Positions 46,301-56,494 of a stretch of 59,679 nucleotides of DNA are shown in pieces. Numbering within the stretch: position 1 is the stretch's first letter; each line of letters starts with the position of its first letter. The notes beneath the pieces are model-generated. The model searched no databases. It was not told where the DNA came from and worked only from the letters and a program-made list of their open reading frames with translations. The translations under genes were made by a program, and so were the position numbers. This DNA comes from Chromera velia (lineage: Eukaryota > Sar > Chromeraceae): assembly GCA_018398765.1 (NCBI GenBank), contig JAHBMJ010003685.1, positions 1 through 59,679 of the forward strand. The letters run 5' to 3'.

Positions 46301-49123
46301 ACCCAAGAGGCCCTGAGGGATCTCCTCGACGGATTCTTCCCTGCAGAGCTGCAGACGGAATTCCCAGATGGAGGTCAGCAGGGGAAGTTCTGAAACTCCA
46401 TACACAGTCCGTTTCTTGAGAAGATAGAGATGTGCAGCGAAGAAGGTTTGCCGAGTGGGATAGCAGGGAGCCGTAGAGGCTGACAACTGCGAGAGACCAT
46501 GCAGACTTCTTGGTTGTTCCTTTCCTTCGTGGTTTCATCTTTCATCTCCTCCTGCATGTGTGCAGTTTTCCTCGTGCCCATGGATGTGACTCGGGAAAAA
46601 TTCACACCGGGAACGAACGACCCCACAGCGATCGGAACGTCCGGTCGAGGGGTGCCTGGATCGCCTCGGGTGCGTTCGTTCGTTTGCTTGTACTTCTGTC
46701 TGTCTCCGCCTCTGTCCATCTATCTGTCTATCTGTTGTCTAAATGTATCTCTTTGTGTACGCCTATTAGTTGGTACACCTTATTTTTGTGTACATCCTTG
46801 AATTCAACTATACATGTGGCATTCAACTATACATGCCTTCTTACGCTACACTACCTCTCAGCCGGTCTTGCGACCTTTCGTCGCCATGCCCCTCTTTCCA
46901 TCCTACTTTGTTTTGAGATGAGCATTGTTTCAGTCCACTCGCGCTCGAAATCTCAGCTTCAACCGATCTACTTTGCACTCATGACTTCCCTGCCCCTCTC
47001 ATGTACACTCGCAGCGCAACTTTCTCCAACGACTGCCCGAGAGGGTCATCAGAAATGGGGAGGTCGTTGCAGTCAGGGCAGCCGTAGCGAGACGGTACAA
47101 TTTGCCTCTCCAGAAAAGCAAAGAAAGGGAGAAAGAGAGGGAAAAGCACACCGAAGGGCTGGACAGACAGAAGGACCCTAGCGAGCCAAACGCCGAGGCA
47201 AACAGTAGCAAAGCCGTCGATGGGTCTGCAGATGGAGATCACGCGCTGATTCCCTCTTCTCAGAAGCAGCTATGTGTCAGTTTCCTCTCTGAGGCGTCTC
47301 CTGTCGCAGAAGAAGCTGAGAGGACGGTCTCTTCAAAGGCGCCTCCAAAGACAAAGACTTCTGACGAGACAGAAACGGGACCCTCCGCATCGAGTTCCCA
47401 CTCCGGAGAGAAGAACGCGACGGATGATCCTGAATCATACGAAGGCAGCCAGAAGAAGGGAGAACCATCACAAGAAGGCGTGTCAGCCGACACTCCACAG
47501 CGGGCAGGAAGAAGGAAAGAAGAGAACTCGCCGGCAGAAAAGGAAAAGGAGGGTGCTGATAAAAGCTGTTCTGCCGATACGAGCGCTTCCCCCTCATCGC
47601 CCCAAGGGGTGTGCAGACTTCTTTTGAGGTTTGAAGACGGAACCAGCGAGAGACTGGAGGTAGGTGCGTGCATCAGTGAGCTGTTTGTGCCCCTTCCTGC
47701 CATTCAAGTCGTCTGAGTGCACTCCCCTGTCGTCTCCCTTCCTGGCCGCATACTCGATCTACCTGCATTCGCCGCCTAGCTTGTGTTGTTGTCATGTCAC
47801 CTTACAGCAAGATGCATGAATGACTGGATTGCTGGATGCATGCATGGGTGCAGATGGACAGACACGCCCCTGTGGAAGCGCTCGTGCGAGAGGTCTTCAA
47901 AAAGAGGTGCGTCGGGTTGGGTCCTTGACTGTTCTATCAATTCATCAGTGAAAAGAGTGAAAAAGCTGGCACACGATCGGTATCTTTCGTCTCCTCACCT
48001 ATCCATCCGCTTCTATCTCGTTGTCGTTTTGTGTGGGAAAATGATGAAAGGGACACTTCAAGAAATACCCAATGACCCCCACTTTCGTAATACGAGGTTG
48101 TTCATTTATCCATTTTATGCAACTTTGCCCCCTGAGACTGTCATTCCATCCAGCTTTGTTTTCTGTCTGTGCCCTTGAAAGCAAAGAGGCCCTCACACAA
48201 AATATAATCTGCTGCTTGAAAGAAATCTTTGCAGGTCGATTTCCTCTTTCCAGAGAGACTGCCGTGACCCTTCCTGTCGTGGCTCTGTGAGTGCGGCTGT
48301 GGCCTCTTCTTCTTCTTCTCTGTCTCGGTTAGCTCGGTCCTCCGCTCTCTCCCTCGCCAGAGGAGAGGACGGAGCTCCAGGGTCAAGAGGGGAGGGCCTC
48401 TTCTTGAGGGCGGGGTTTCCCCCCCGTCCCATTGGAATGGGATCAAAGGGATTGGAACGGACACTGGAGGAGGAAGGTCTGTCTGTCTGTCTGTCTGTCT
48501 GTCTGTGTGTGTGTGTCTCCGTCCGTCTGTCTCGGTTGGAGTTTCATGATTGGTCTCTCGACTCTGCAGAAAGGATTGAGGGAGATGCATGGCGGATTTG
48601 AGTGTTTGAGGCAATCAAACTTTTTCATTCGTACGTGGGCCCTCTGAGTCCGTGCGTTTGAGGCATGATCTTGAGAATTGCTTTCACTTTTTTTCACTGA
48701 TGCTTTCTGCATCCATCGATGCTCTATTGAAGCCGTTTGAATGTTTTTGTGAATTCGAGTGTGGCTTCTTTTCTTGGTTGAATGGATTCCTCAGGGCTCT
48801 TTCCGGACTCGGTCCTTCATGTGACGTGGCAACGGGGGGGGCTTTCTCTCCGGGGCAAACTAGGGTCGCAAGAGGGTGGGAGTTCCTCTTCGGTCTTTGC
48901 GTGTGGGGAGGGAAGGGGGCGAAAGGGAATTGGGGCTCTTGCGGGTGGAGGGAAGTGGAGGTCGCCTCATGCTGTGGGGGGGTCTTCTCTCACAAGCGTG
49001 GTCGGCAGCGCTGGAGGGGGGGCAGCACGGTTGGGTCAGGGGAGGTTGAAAGGGACTGGAGGGGCTCCTTTGAAAGGAGCAGTTGGGGGGGGTTCGACTT
49101 CCGAGATGGGATCTGAAGGCTGA
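43367..49123 (+). CDS. UBXN11: UBXN11-like protein: coiled coil, SEP domain and UBX domain, 9 exons
   Basis: Exons 43367-44557, 44743-45024, 45324-45911, 46235-46373, 46566-46669, 47015-47659, 47854-47906, 48235-48476 and 48795-49123 join in phase to give 1190 aa. Residues 1-330 are Pro/Ser-rich and disordered. Coiled coil covers about 335-490 (LLVRLSQVEKERFSMQTNIR, LELLSELSSLRGLLADREKS). The SEP domain starts at 688 (IVFYSDGMIIEGRPFRTYEA, DGFFPAELQTEFPDG), followed by NFLQRLPERVIRNGEVVAVR. The UBX fold is split across exons 6-9: LLLRFEDGTSERLE, APVEALVREVFKKR, FLRAGFPPRP and TLEEEGLFPDSVLHV, with an insert of about 50 Ser-rich residues. UBX domains bind the AAA ATPase p97/Cdc48. SEP plus UBX with an N-terminal coiled coil matches UBXN11 better than p47. 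The Gly-rich C-terminal 90 residues have no known fold. Confidence 0.88.
48477..48506 (+). repeat. (GTCT)n at the UBXN11-like exon 8 donor
   Basis: The intron begins directly with GTCTGTCTGTCTG, so the repeat itself supplies the GT of the donor. Confidence 0.9.
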
Positions 49124-50234
49124 TTGATCATGGGACCTACATGGGCCATCTAAATTGAATTGAAAGATCTTTAAATCTGCAACGCGGACAGGACCAATGC
49201 ACAGCTTTTTTGATAGGACGAGGCACTACCAAAATGATGACATGTAAATTGCGTAGCCAATTGCATTTTATATTTAAAAGGAATTAATACATAAATCACT
49301 GACTGAAAAAGGCTTTTGTATTAGCGCTTGCATGAACGAAAAAATGACTAAATAAATGAACAAGCCAGGTGAAGCTTGCTTTATGCATGACAGTCTGTAT
49401 TTAAGTAGTAGCCCCAAACCTTCCATCTAACCTCACCGCCCCCGGTATCACAACTCCCCTATCACACCTCTGTACACACAATACTACCAACTCACAAACT
49501 CTTCTACCCCATATACCGCATCTCTGTCACACACAAATAACCTTGACCGCTCATATAACTCATCAATAATCCAGACCAAATAAATAACTCTTCCACGCAT
49601 CCATCATCACACTCAGTTATTAATCCTCTATAGGTACTGTTTATCTTTTATCTGTGTGTATGGAATTTATCGATAACTTTATGAGTATGTATGTAGGAGG
49701 GAAGAGACTCTTGCAGGCATATGGTAAAAAGGTTATTTGTGAGAGACTCTGTGAGCAAGATAAGATGCTAACTTCCCAGTAAATCTTCCCAACCAACCCT
49801 TCCTACCCCTACTACATATGCACAGTGTGTGTGGGAGAGAGCTCACGGGTAAAGATAATCCGCTATACCAGATAATGAATCAGAGAGACTCATAACTCCA
49901 CCCTTACAGTCTCTTCCCAACCAACCCTGCTAACTTAACTCTGTGTGTATAGTAGGAGGCGGTGAGGTAAACAAATTTATAACTGATCATTCAATCTCAA
50001 CTCACCCAATTTATACCCGTGAGCCCCAAACCTTCCATCTAACCTCACCGCCCCCTGAATAATCCAGGTTCACTCATTCAGTCTTCCTTTCCCACTCCCA
50101 CTGTAGCCGCCCTTCCCACTAAGCCCACAGCTATCCCACCTACTAACACAAATATAATATTAACTCTGTGTGTGTGGGCAGGGATATTTGTGTGTATAAG
50201 GGGTAATAGTGTTCTACCAATAATCCTACACACA

Positions 50235-50370
50235 CAGATAACACAGATAGAAAGGAAGATAGGATACTAACTGTCTTACTGACGTTATTAACCCAATTCA
50301 TGGATCACAATTACCTGTGAACTCCTGATTATGTTTAAACCCCTATACCGCCCACCCAACCTTTCCACTA
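50235..50370 (-). rRNA. Mitochondrial-type LSU rRNA fragment, domain V end (minus copy)
   Basis: The reverse complement reads ATGAATTGGGTTAATAACGT then CAGTAAGACAGTTAGTATCC TATC. This corresponds to the bacterial 23S segment containing GAGCTGGGTTTAGAACGTCG and GAGACAGTTCGGTCCCTATC, near the peptidyl-transferase centre and just before the sarcin-ricin loop. It is a diverged inverted copy of the fragment at 53.8 kb. Limits are approximate; I set them from the shared repeat. Confidence 0.7.
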
Positions 50371-50950
50371 AGAACCTTTCGCACCCCAAACTTCCATTAT
50401 TATCTCATACATATTTGTATTGTAAGTATAGATGGTGTATATGGGAGTGAGCGGTAGACTGATGAATTCCTGTTTCAGACCCAATATACTCATGAATTCC
50501 GGAATATAACTCCCTCACGCCTCTCGCTCACACATACATAGGTATAACAGCATACTGAGGTAAGGTTGGATTCTTAACCCATCTCAGTTCACAGATACAA
50601 TATGAACATAAAGTTAATGATAAGTGTGTTTGGGAGTATGAGGTAACCAGGGAAATGTGAGTGACCTATGAACAAGAAAAAATGATGAATAATAATTAGA
50701 AAAACCATTAATAATATTAAGTTAGAAACTTTACTTGCCTGTAGGGGTATAATTGGTATTTCACTCTTCGATCGAACTCTTATATAAAGTCAACACAAAT
50801 ATTAATAAAAGATTATTAATAATCTTAACCGAAGGATGAGGGCATACGGATAATGAGGTGAGCAAAGATTATTGAAAGAGTCACGCCGTCCCCCACACAC
50901 AGAGTTAATATTATATTTATGTTGGTAGGAGAAGATGAATAGTGAATTAC

Positions 50951-51166
50951 AACACAACTCTACCACATAGCCTTCTCCAAAGGGTTAACCTTGTAGCTAA
51001 CTCTGTGTGTGTGGGCGTTAGGGATGAATAATCACTGATATATATTAGAGTTATTAATAGGTATATTATACTTATGTATGACAGAGTATCGTTGCCTCTC
51101 TCCCACACACACAGAGTTAGCTACAAGGTTAACCCTTTGGAGAAGGCTATGTGGTAGAGTTGTGTT
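50951..51166. repeat. Perfect 65-bp inverted repeat with an 86-bp loop
   Basis: The left arm 50951-51015 and right arm 51102-51166 are exact reverse complements (aacacaactctaccacatag... against ...ctatgtggtagagttgtgtt). The arms end in the recurring ctctgtgtgtgtggg motif. Such a palindrome could form a cruciform or mark a head-to-head junction of two rearranged copies. Confidence 0.95.
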
Positions 51167-53460
51167 TTACATCGATAATTATTAATAATATTAATTAACA
51201 TTTTTAAATATGTATATGAAGGGTTAAATATGAACGACAACATCTCTATCACTCCTACAGACACAACACAGATATTGAGGGGGAAAATGGTATAGATGAG
51301 TGAGTTGTCAATAATATTTTCTAATTATTTATTTTTTATTATATAATTATCGATATATTTTATTATTATTTATTTTTCTTTCTTCATGATCACCCAAATA
51401 ATTCATAACTCCCCGTAATCATGGTCTCTCACACAAACACCCTCTGTCACACACAAATAACCTTGACCGCTCACATAACTCATCAATAATCCAGACTAAA
51501 TAAATAACTCTTCCACGCATCCATCATCATACTCAGTTATTAATCCTCTATAGGTACTGTTTATCTTTTATCTGTGTGTGTGGGCGTTAGGGGTGAATAA
51601 TTCAGGAATTTATCGAACCTTTCTGTTCAATCTCTACGCCCAACGCCCGCTACCGCTATTATGGGATCTATCGTTCAGTCTCTCCCACACACACTGTGCA
51701 TATGTAGTAGAAGTAGGAAGGTCAGATAGCAGTAGTAGGGGTAGGAAGGGTAGAGGCTCACAATCGATGCCAACAGACCGACGGTCCCTCACACACTCAC
51801 CCACACCAAGTATTCATATTAACTAGGTCACTCAGCCGTATGCCCTACCTATACCAAGTTATCTTTCTACTCTGTGTGTATGGTAGGAGGCGGTGAGGAG
51901 TTAATATTATGTTGAGTCTCTATATAACAGAAATAGTCAGGGATAATGGGATTAGAGACCCCGGATAACGGAACAATAATCTATCACCTATTCCTATTAA
52001 CTCTGTGTGTGTTTAGATTAACTTTATGTGTGTTCAGATTAACTCTGTGTGTGTGGTAGGAGGTTAACCGTGGTTCATATATAAGTTGGTAGTTAACAGG
52101 TCAGTAAAGATTATTGAAAGAGTCACGCCGTCCCATACATACAGAGTTAATTTAGCAGGGTAGAGTGAGCAAAAGACCTTCCCACTAAGCCCATAGCTAT
52201 ACCACCTACCAACACAAATATAATATTAAATCTGTGTGTGTGGTAGGAGGGTTAGAAGGGAACCATGGGTTCCATCTGGTTTTAATTAGCTAATAATTAT
52301 TAAATGTTGATTGATATTTGGTAGTAGAGATCTATATTTACCCTATACATACAGAGTAGAAAGGTTAGGGGCGTACAGAGGAATGCAAGAGACTCATCAC
52401 TGTTATATACCAGGTCAACTCATATTCATATTGTTCTTGTCTCTGTATGTGTGGGCGTTAGGGGTGAATAATCACTGATATATATTAGAGTTATTAATGG
52501 ATATATTATACCTATGTATGATAGAGTATCGTTGCCTCTCTCCCATATACACAGATAACACAGAGTGTGCATAGAGAGTGTTGTGTTCACAGTTATTGAT
52601 GAATGCTATCGGTCTATGCTCACTCTGCTAACTTAACTCTGTGTGTGTGGTAGGAGGCGGTGAGGAGTTAATATTATGTGGGAGTTTTATATACGGAGGT
52701 GTGGTAGGAAGATTGAGTCCTAAGGCTAGCTGTCCTAGATAATTATTAGCTAATTTACCAAACCTGCCATAATATTATGTGAACACTGTGTATGTGTGGT
52801 AGGAAAAGAGAGACACAGGGTAATAATATTATGGAAGGGTTGATAGAAAAGATAATGAATGATTATTAATAAACCAATAAGAACTACGGTTAACCTCCTA
52901 CCACACACACAGTGTGGGCATAGATGCGTGAGTTCTAAGTTAAGTGAATTACCAATTCAGGAATCTATTGTTCCATCTCATTTTGAATCACCAAACCTAC
53001 CAACATACGTACACATAGTACTGAGGTAAGTGGAATAGGTTGGGCTGGCAGCCCTGATGAATAGGTCAGTAAAACAGTATCTACTATCAAACCCTTCTTA
53101 TATATGAGTGTGCTGTAAAGAGGCAAGGTTACTTGGGAATATGAAGGTAGAAATGATAATGAATAATTATAATAATGAATCACCTATTCCTATTAACTCT
53201 GTGTGTGTGGTAGGAGGTTAACCGTGGTTCTTATTGGTTTATTAATAATCATTCATTATCTTTTCTATCAACCCTTCCATAATATTATTACGCTATGTCT
53301 CTCTTTTCCTACCATATACACAGATAACACAGATAGAAGGGAAGATAAGATTTGGGGTTAGAGGAAGGCGGTGTAGAATGGTAGAGGTCGTAAGGAAAAA
53401 TCGATAATTATAATTCAGTATTCATATTCATAGTAGGAGTGTGTGTTTGGGATAGATAAT

Positions 53461-53640
53461 GGCGGCAGTAAACCTCACGATCCTAAGGTAGCAAAATTAC
53501 TTATCAAACAATTATTGACCTGTTCAAACAGAACAACGACCTCCACCATTTCCTTATTATATGATCCAGATAAACAAGAATAATAGTGAGTATACTATTT
53601 GGATTAGGTTTGACGGGAAGACCCTGTTTATCTTTACCTC
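53461..53640 (+). rRNA. Mitochondrial-type LSU rRNA fragment, domain IV/V (plus copy)
   Basis: Contains GGCGGCAGTAAACCTCACGA, TCCTAAGGTAGCAAAATTAC and, 100 bases on, GACGGGAAGACCCTG with TTTACC. These match in order the universally conserved 23S segments CGGTCCTAAGGTAGCGAAATT and AAGACGGAAAGACCCCGTGAA (roughly E. coli 1920-2080, from memory). The spacing is close to that of compact mitochondrial LSU rRNAs. Diagnostic bases are conserved, so it could be a working fragment gene or a recent copy. Ends are approximate. Confidence 0.88.
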
Positions 53641-53812
53641 CTACCACTGCCGCCCTACCATCCCTCCTACTCATCACATCTCTCTGTGCACATTCTGTTG
53701 CTACCTACCATACACACAGAGTTAATTTGAAGACACACAGAGTTAATATTATATTTGTGTTGGTAGGTGGGATAGCTGTGGGCTTAGTGGGAAGGTTGGG
53801 TAGGCGGCATAG

Positions 53813-53915
53813 GGGTTTGAATATAATCAGGAGTTTACAGGTAATTATGATCCATGAGTTGGGTTAATAACGTTAGTAAGACAGTTAGTATCCTATCTTC
53901 CCTTCTATCTGTGTT
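53813..53915 (+). rRNA. Mitochondrial-type LSU rRNA fragment, domain V end (plus copy)
   Basis: Contains CCATGAGTTGGGTTAATAAC then GTTAGTAAGACAGTTAGTAT CCTATCTTCC. This matches 23S GCGAGCTGGGTTTAGAACGTCGTGAGACAG..CCCTATCTGCC (roughly E. coli 2575-2650, from memory). It lies about 170 bp after the other plus-strand LSU fragment, while 23S has some 500 bases between these segments, so the rRNA is fragmented or heavily shortened. Confidence 0.8.
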
Positions 53916-54246
53916 ATCTGTGTGTGTGGTAGGAGGTGTTGGCACTCTACTGATGAAGTTATATTTGTTCATAATAATTCAGGATTATTCGTTAGGTGAA
54001 ATTGGCTTAGGGCGGTGAAGTGAGATTTCCTGGGAAGATAAGATACTCAGTAGAAAAGTATGTTTGGGGTTAATATAGTCTCTAGAGTTAGCGTTATACA
54101 GAAGTTGGAAGTGATCAGGAATGAATAATATGAACTGTAATATAGAGTTAACTCTATACACAATACCTCTCTACCGCCCTATTCCTATTAACTCTGTGTG
54201 TGTGGGATTATTGGTAGTAGGAGGGACGGTAGGGCGGCAGCAGTAG

Positions 54247-54426
54247 GAGGTAAAGATGAACAAGGTCTTCCCGTTAAACCTAGTCCAAATAGTATACTCA
54301 CTATTATTCTTGTTTATCTGGATCATATAATAAGGAAATGGTGGAGGTCGTTATTCTGTTTGAACAGGTCAATAATTATTTGATAAGTAATTTTGCTACC
54401 TTAGGACCGTGAGGTTTACTGCCGCC
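54247..54426 (-). rRNA. Mitochondrial-type LSU rRNA fragment, domain IV/V (minus copy)
   Basis: Reverse-strand copy of the fragment at 53461-53640, with a handful of substitutions. It reads ACGGTCCTAAGGTAGC, which is closer to the universal sequence than the plus copy (ACGATCC). Conversely the plus copy keeps GACGGGAAGACC, while this one reads AACGGGAAGACC. Neither copy is therefore clearly the parent. Confidence 0.88.
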
Positions 54427-56494
54427 GTTATCTATCCCAAACACACACTCCTACTATGAATATGAATACTGAATTATAATTATCGATTTTTTCTTACGAC
54501 CTCTACCATTCTACACCGCCTTCCTCCAACCCCAAATCCTATCTTCCCTTCTATCTGTGTTATCTGTGTGTGCGAGGTAAATATCGGTGGTGACAGCCTA
54601 TTCCTCTATCCTTGTTACCTCTCTGTGCATATTCTGTGTTATCTGTGTGTGTGGTAGGAGGCGGTGAGGTAAACAAATCTATAACACAGAAACAGAAATT
54701 TCTCTAACGCCTGCTACCGCTCACCGCTCACTCCCAATATCAACTGTCCTACCAAATATCTATCACCTATTCCTATTAACTCTGTGTGTGTTATTTATGT
54801 GGGACAGTGAGGTAGCATGGGAAGGTTGGATACTTAACAATAAACCCCTCTGACAACATAAATATAATCTATACATCCCAATCGAGTATTCATAATCCAC
54901 AGGTATCATCTCTCCCACACACACAGAGGAGAAAGGTAACTTGGCATAGGTAGGGCATACAGTGAAGAGGCATTTATCGTTATGAGGTAGGCTAATATTA
55001 TCTTCATTATTATATTTATATTTATAGTGATAATATTAATAATGTTAATTATCATTTATCATTACTACGTATGGAGTTAATATTATCTATTATTATCCAA
55101 TATATAATCAAAATTTAAATTTAAGGTTCAATCTTCATGCTCAATCTCCTTGTCCAACCCATATACCCTTTCATCTTTACCACCTATTCAGCATCTATGC
55201 ATCTAACCTTACCTTAATGGGAATAATCGATACTAATAAGAATATGAACTACAGATAATAATTCAGATAAAAGTGATGAATGTGTGGAAGAGTTTGATGT
55301 TTGTGGGTTAGATCAGAAGGCGTTATTAATTCTCGAAGTTCATTATTGTTTTATTAATATTATAATTATCAATTATCTATGGATATCACAAATAATCCAT
55401 AACTCCTTCACGCCTAATCCAGATAAATATCATTGATATCTTTGTTATATATAGATTGATAGAGGAGTTAATTATCATTCATCATTATTATTATTATCAG
55501 TTATTATCTAGAATTTATAATCACAATCGACCCTTCCACATACACCTATTACAGTTTCACACAGAGTGTTCACATAATTATACCGGGTTAACACAGGATG
55601 TGTGCATAGATAGTGGTTAACAGGTGAAAGTAGCTTTACCCAGTAGAAAAACAAAGATAGATATTAATAGGAAGGTTGGAAGGTAAGATAGATTGGTTGT
55701 GGGCAGCTACAGTGACTGTATGTGTGGGCGTAGGCCGGGAGGGCTGAATGGGCCCTGCTAAACCATCTCTTCGTACCTATCATACATATATAATATTAAT
55801 AGTGTTGTGTGTAGAAGAGATGTTTGTGGTTATGTTGGTTGAGATTGGTTAATAATACCTCTTCACTATCTACCCTCATATATACGAAAGAAAATTATCT
55901 TCCCTCCCAGCCATAAAGATGTCATCTTATTATTCCACTATTATTCACAGATATGTGTTGTGTTTTCTATCCATAATCCCCTAGATCATAGCTCATTCAG
56001 CTATCACGCATGCCTCTTGCAGTCTTCCATATATACCTCCTACCCATATACACTATCTATACTTACAATACAAATATGTAACACACACACAGAGTTAAGT
56101 TAGCAGGGTAGATAGGGTTATTCATCCATCTATACTCATAATATTTATCGAAGTTTAATAACGATTTCTACTCACAAATCCCACAACTATAGAAGTCGAA
56201 TATAAAGTTATCGATCGAAGATCTGTGCTCACCCTGCTAACTTACCTCTGTGTGAGCAATCTGTATGAGCAATCTGTGTGAGCAATCTGTGTGAGCAATC
56301 TGTGTTATCTACCCATTAAACACCCATAACTAATCCTGAATTATCTGTACCCTGCACACACTCAGTGTTTGTCGTTCAGTCTCTCCCACATACACTGTGC
56401 ATATGTAGTAGGGGTAGGGATGCAGACAACCCGACCCAGCCCTGAGGCGATCAAGGAATGGGAGGACACAGACGTCGCCAATAAGGTCTGAAAG

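Larger units (their letters stand above)
53347..54535. repeat. Inverted repeat of about 320 bp carrying LSU rRNA fragments
   Basis: 53347-53665 and the reverse complement of 54205-54535 match closely, with only scattered differences (for example cctcacgatcc versus cctcacggtcc). About 540 bp lie between the arms. Each arm contains one LSU rRNA fragment plus flanks (cattctacaccgccttcct), so the duplicated unit is larger than the rRNA piece. Confidence 0.92.
49400..56425. other. AT-rich mitochondrial-type repeat region, gene-poor
   Basis: About 7 kb without introns, credible genes or the microsatellites seen elsewhere. It is built from recurring pieces in both orientations: taactctgtgtgtgtggtaggagg, the inverse form with cacacacagagtta, ccaaaccttccatctaacct (49419 and 50036) and gtgcatatgtagtag. 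Mitochondrial LSU rRNA fragments occur within it. The left edge lies between 49124 and 49411 and the right edge near 56425, judged from the outermost shared pieces. Neither cox1, cox3 nor cob coding sequence was recognised. The repeats with shuffled rRNA pieces recall myzozoan mitochondrial DNA. Confidence 0.75.

Noticed and set aside
48569-48625. Possible UBXN11-like exon after ctctgcag (KGLREMHGGFECL)
   Set aside because: Joined to exon 8 in phase it hits a stop quickly, while the acceptor before 48795 yields the expected UBX ending TLEEEGLFPDSVLHV.
53586-53867. 93-codon frame with hydrophobic stretches as a mitochondrial membrane protein
   Set aside because: It overlaps two LSU rRNA fragments and repeat motifs, and resembles no cox or cob segment.
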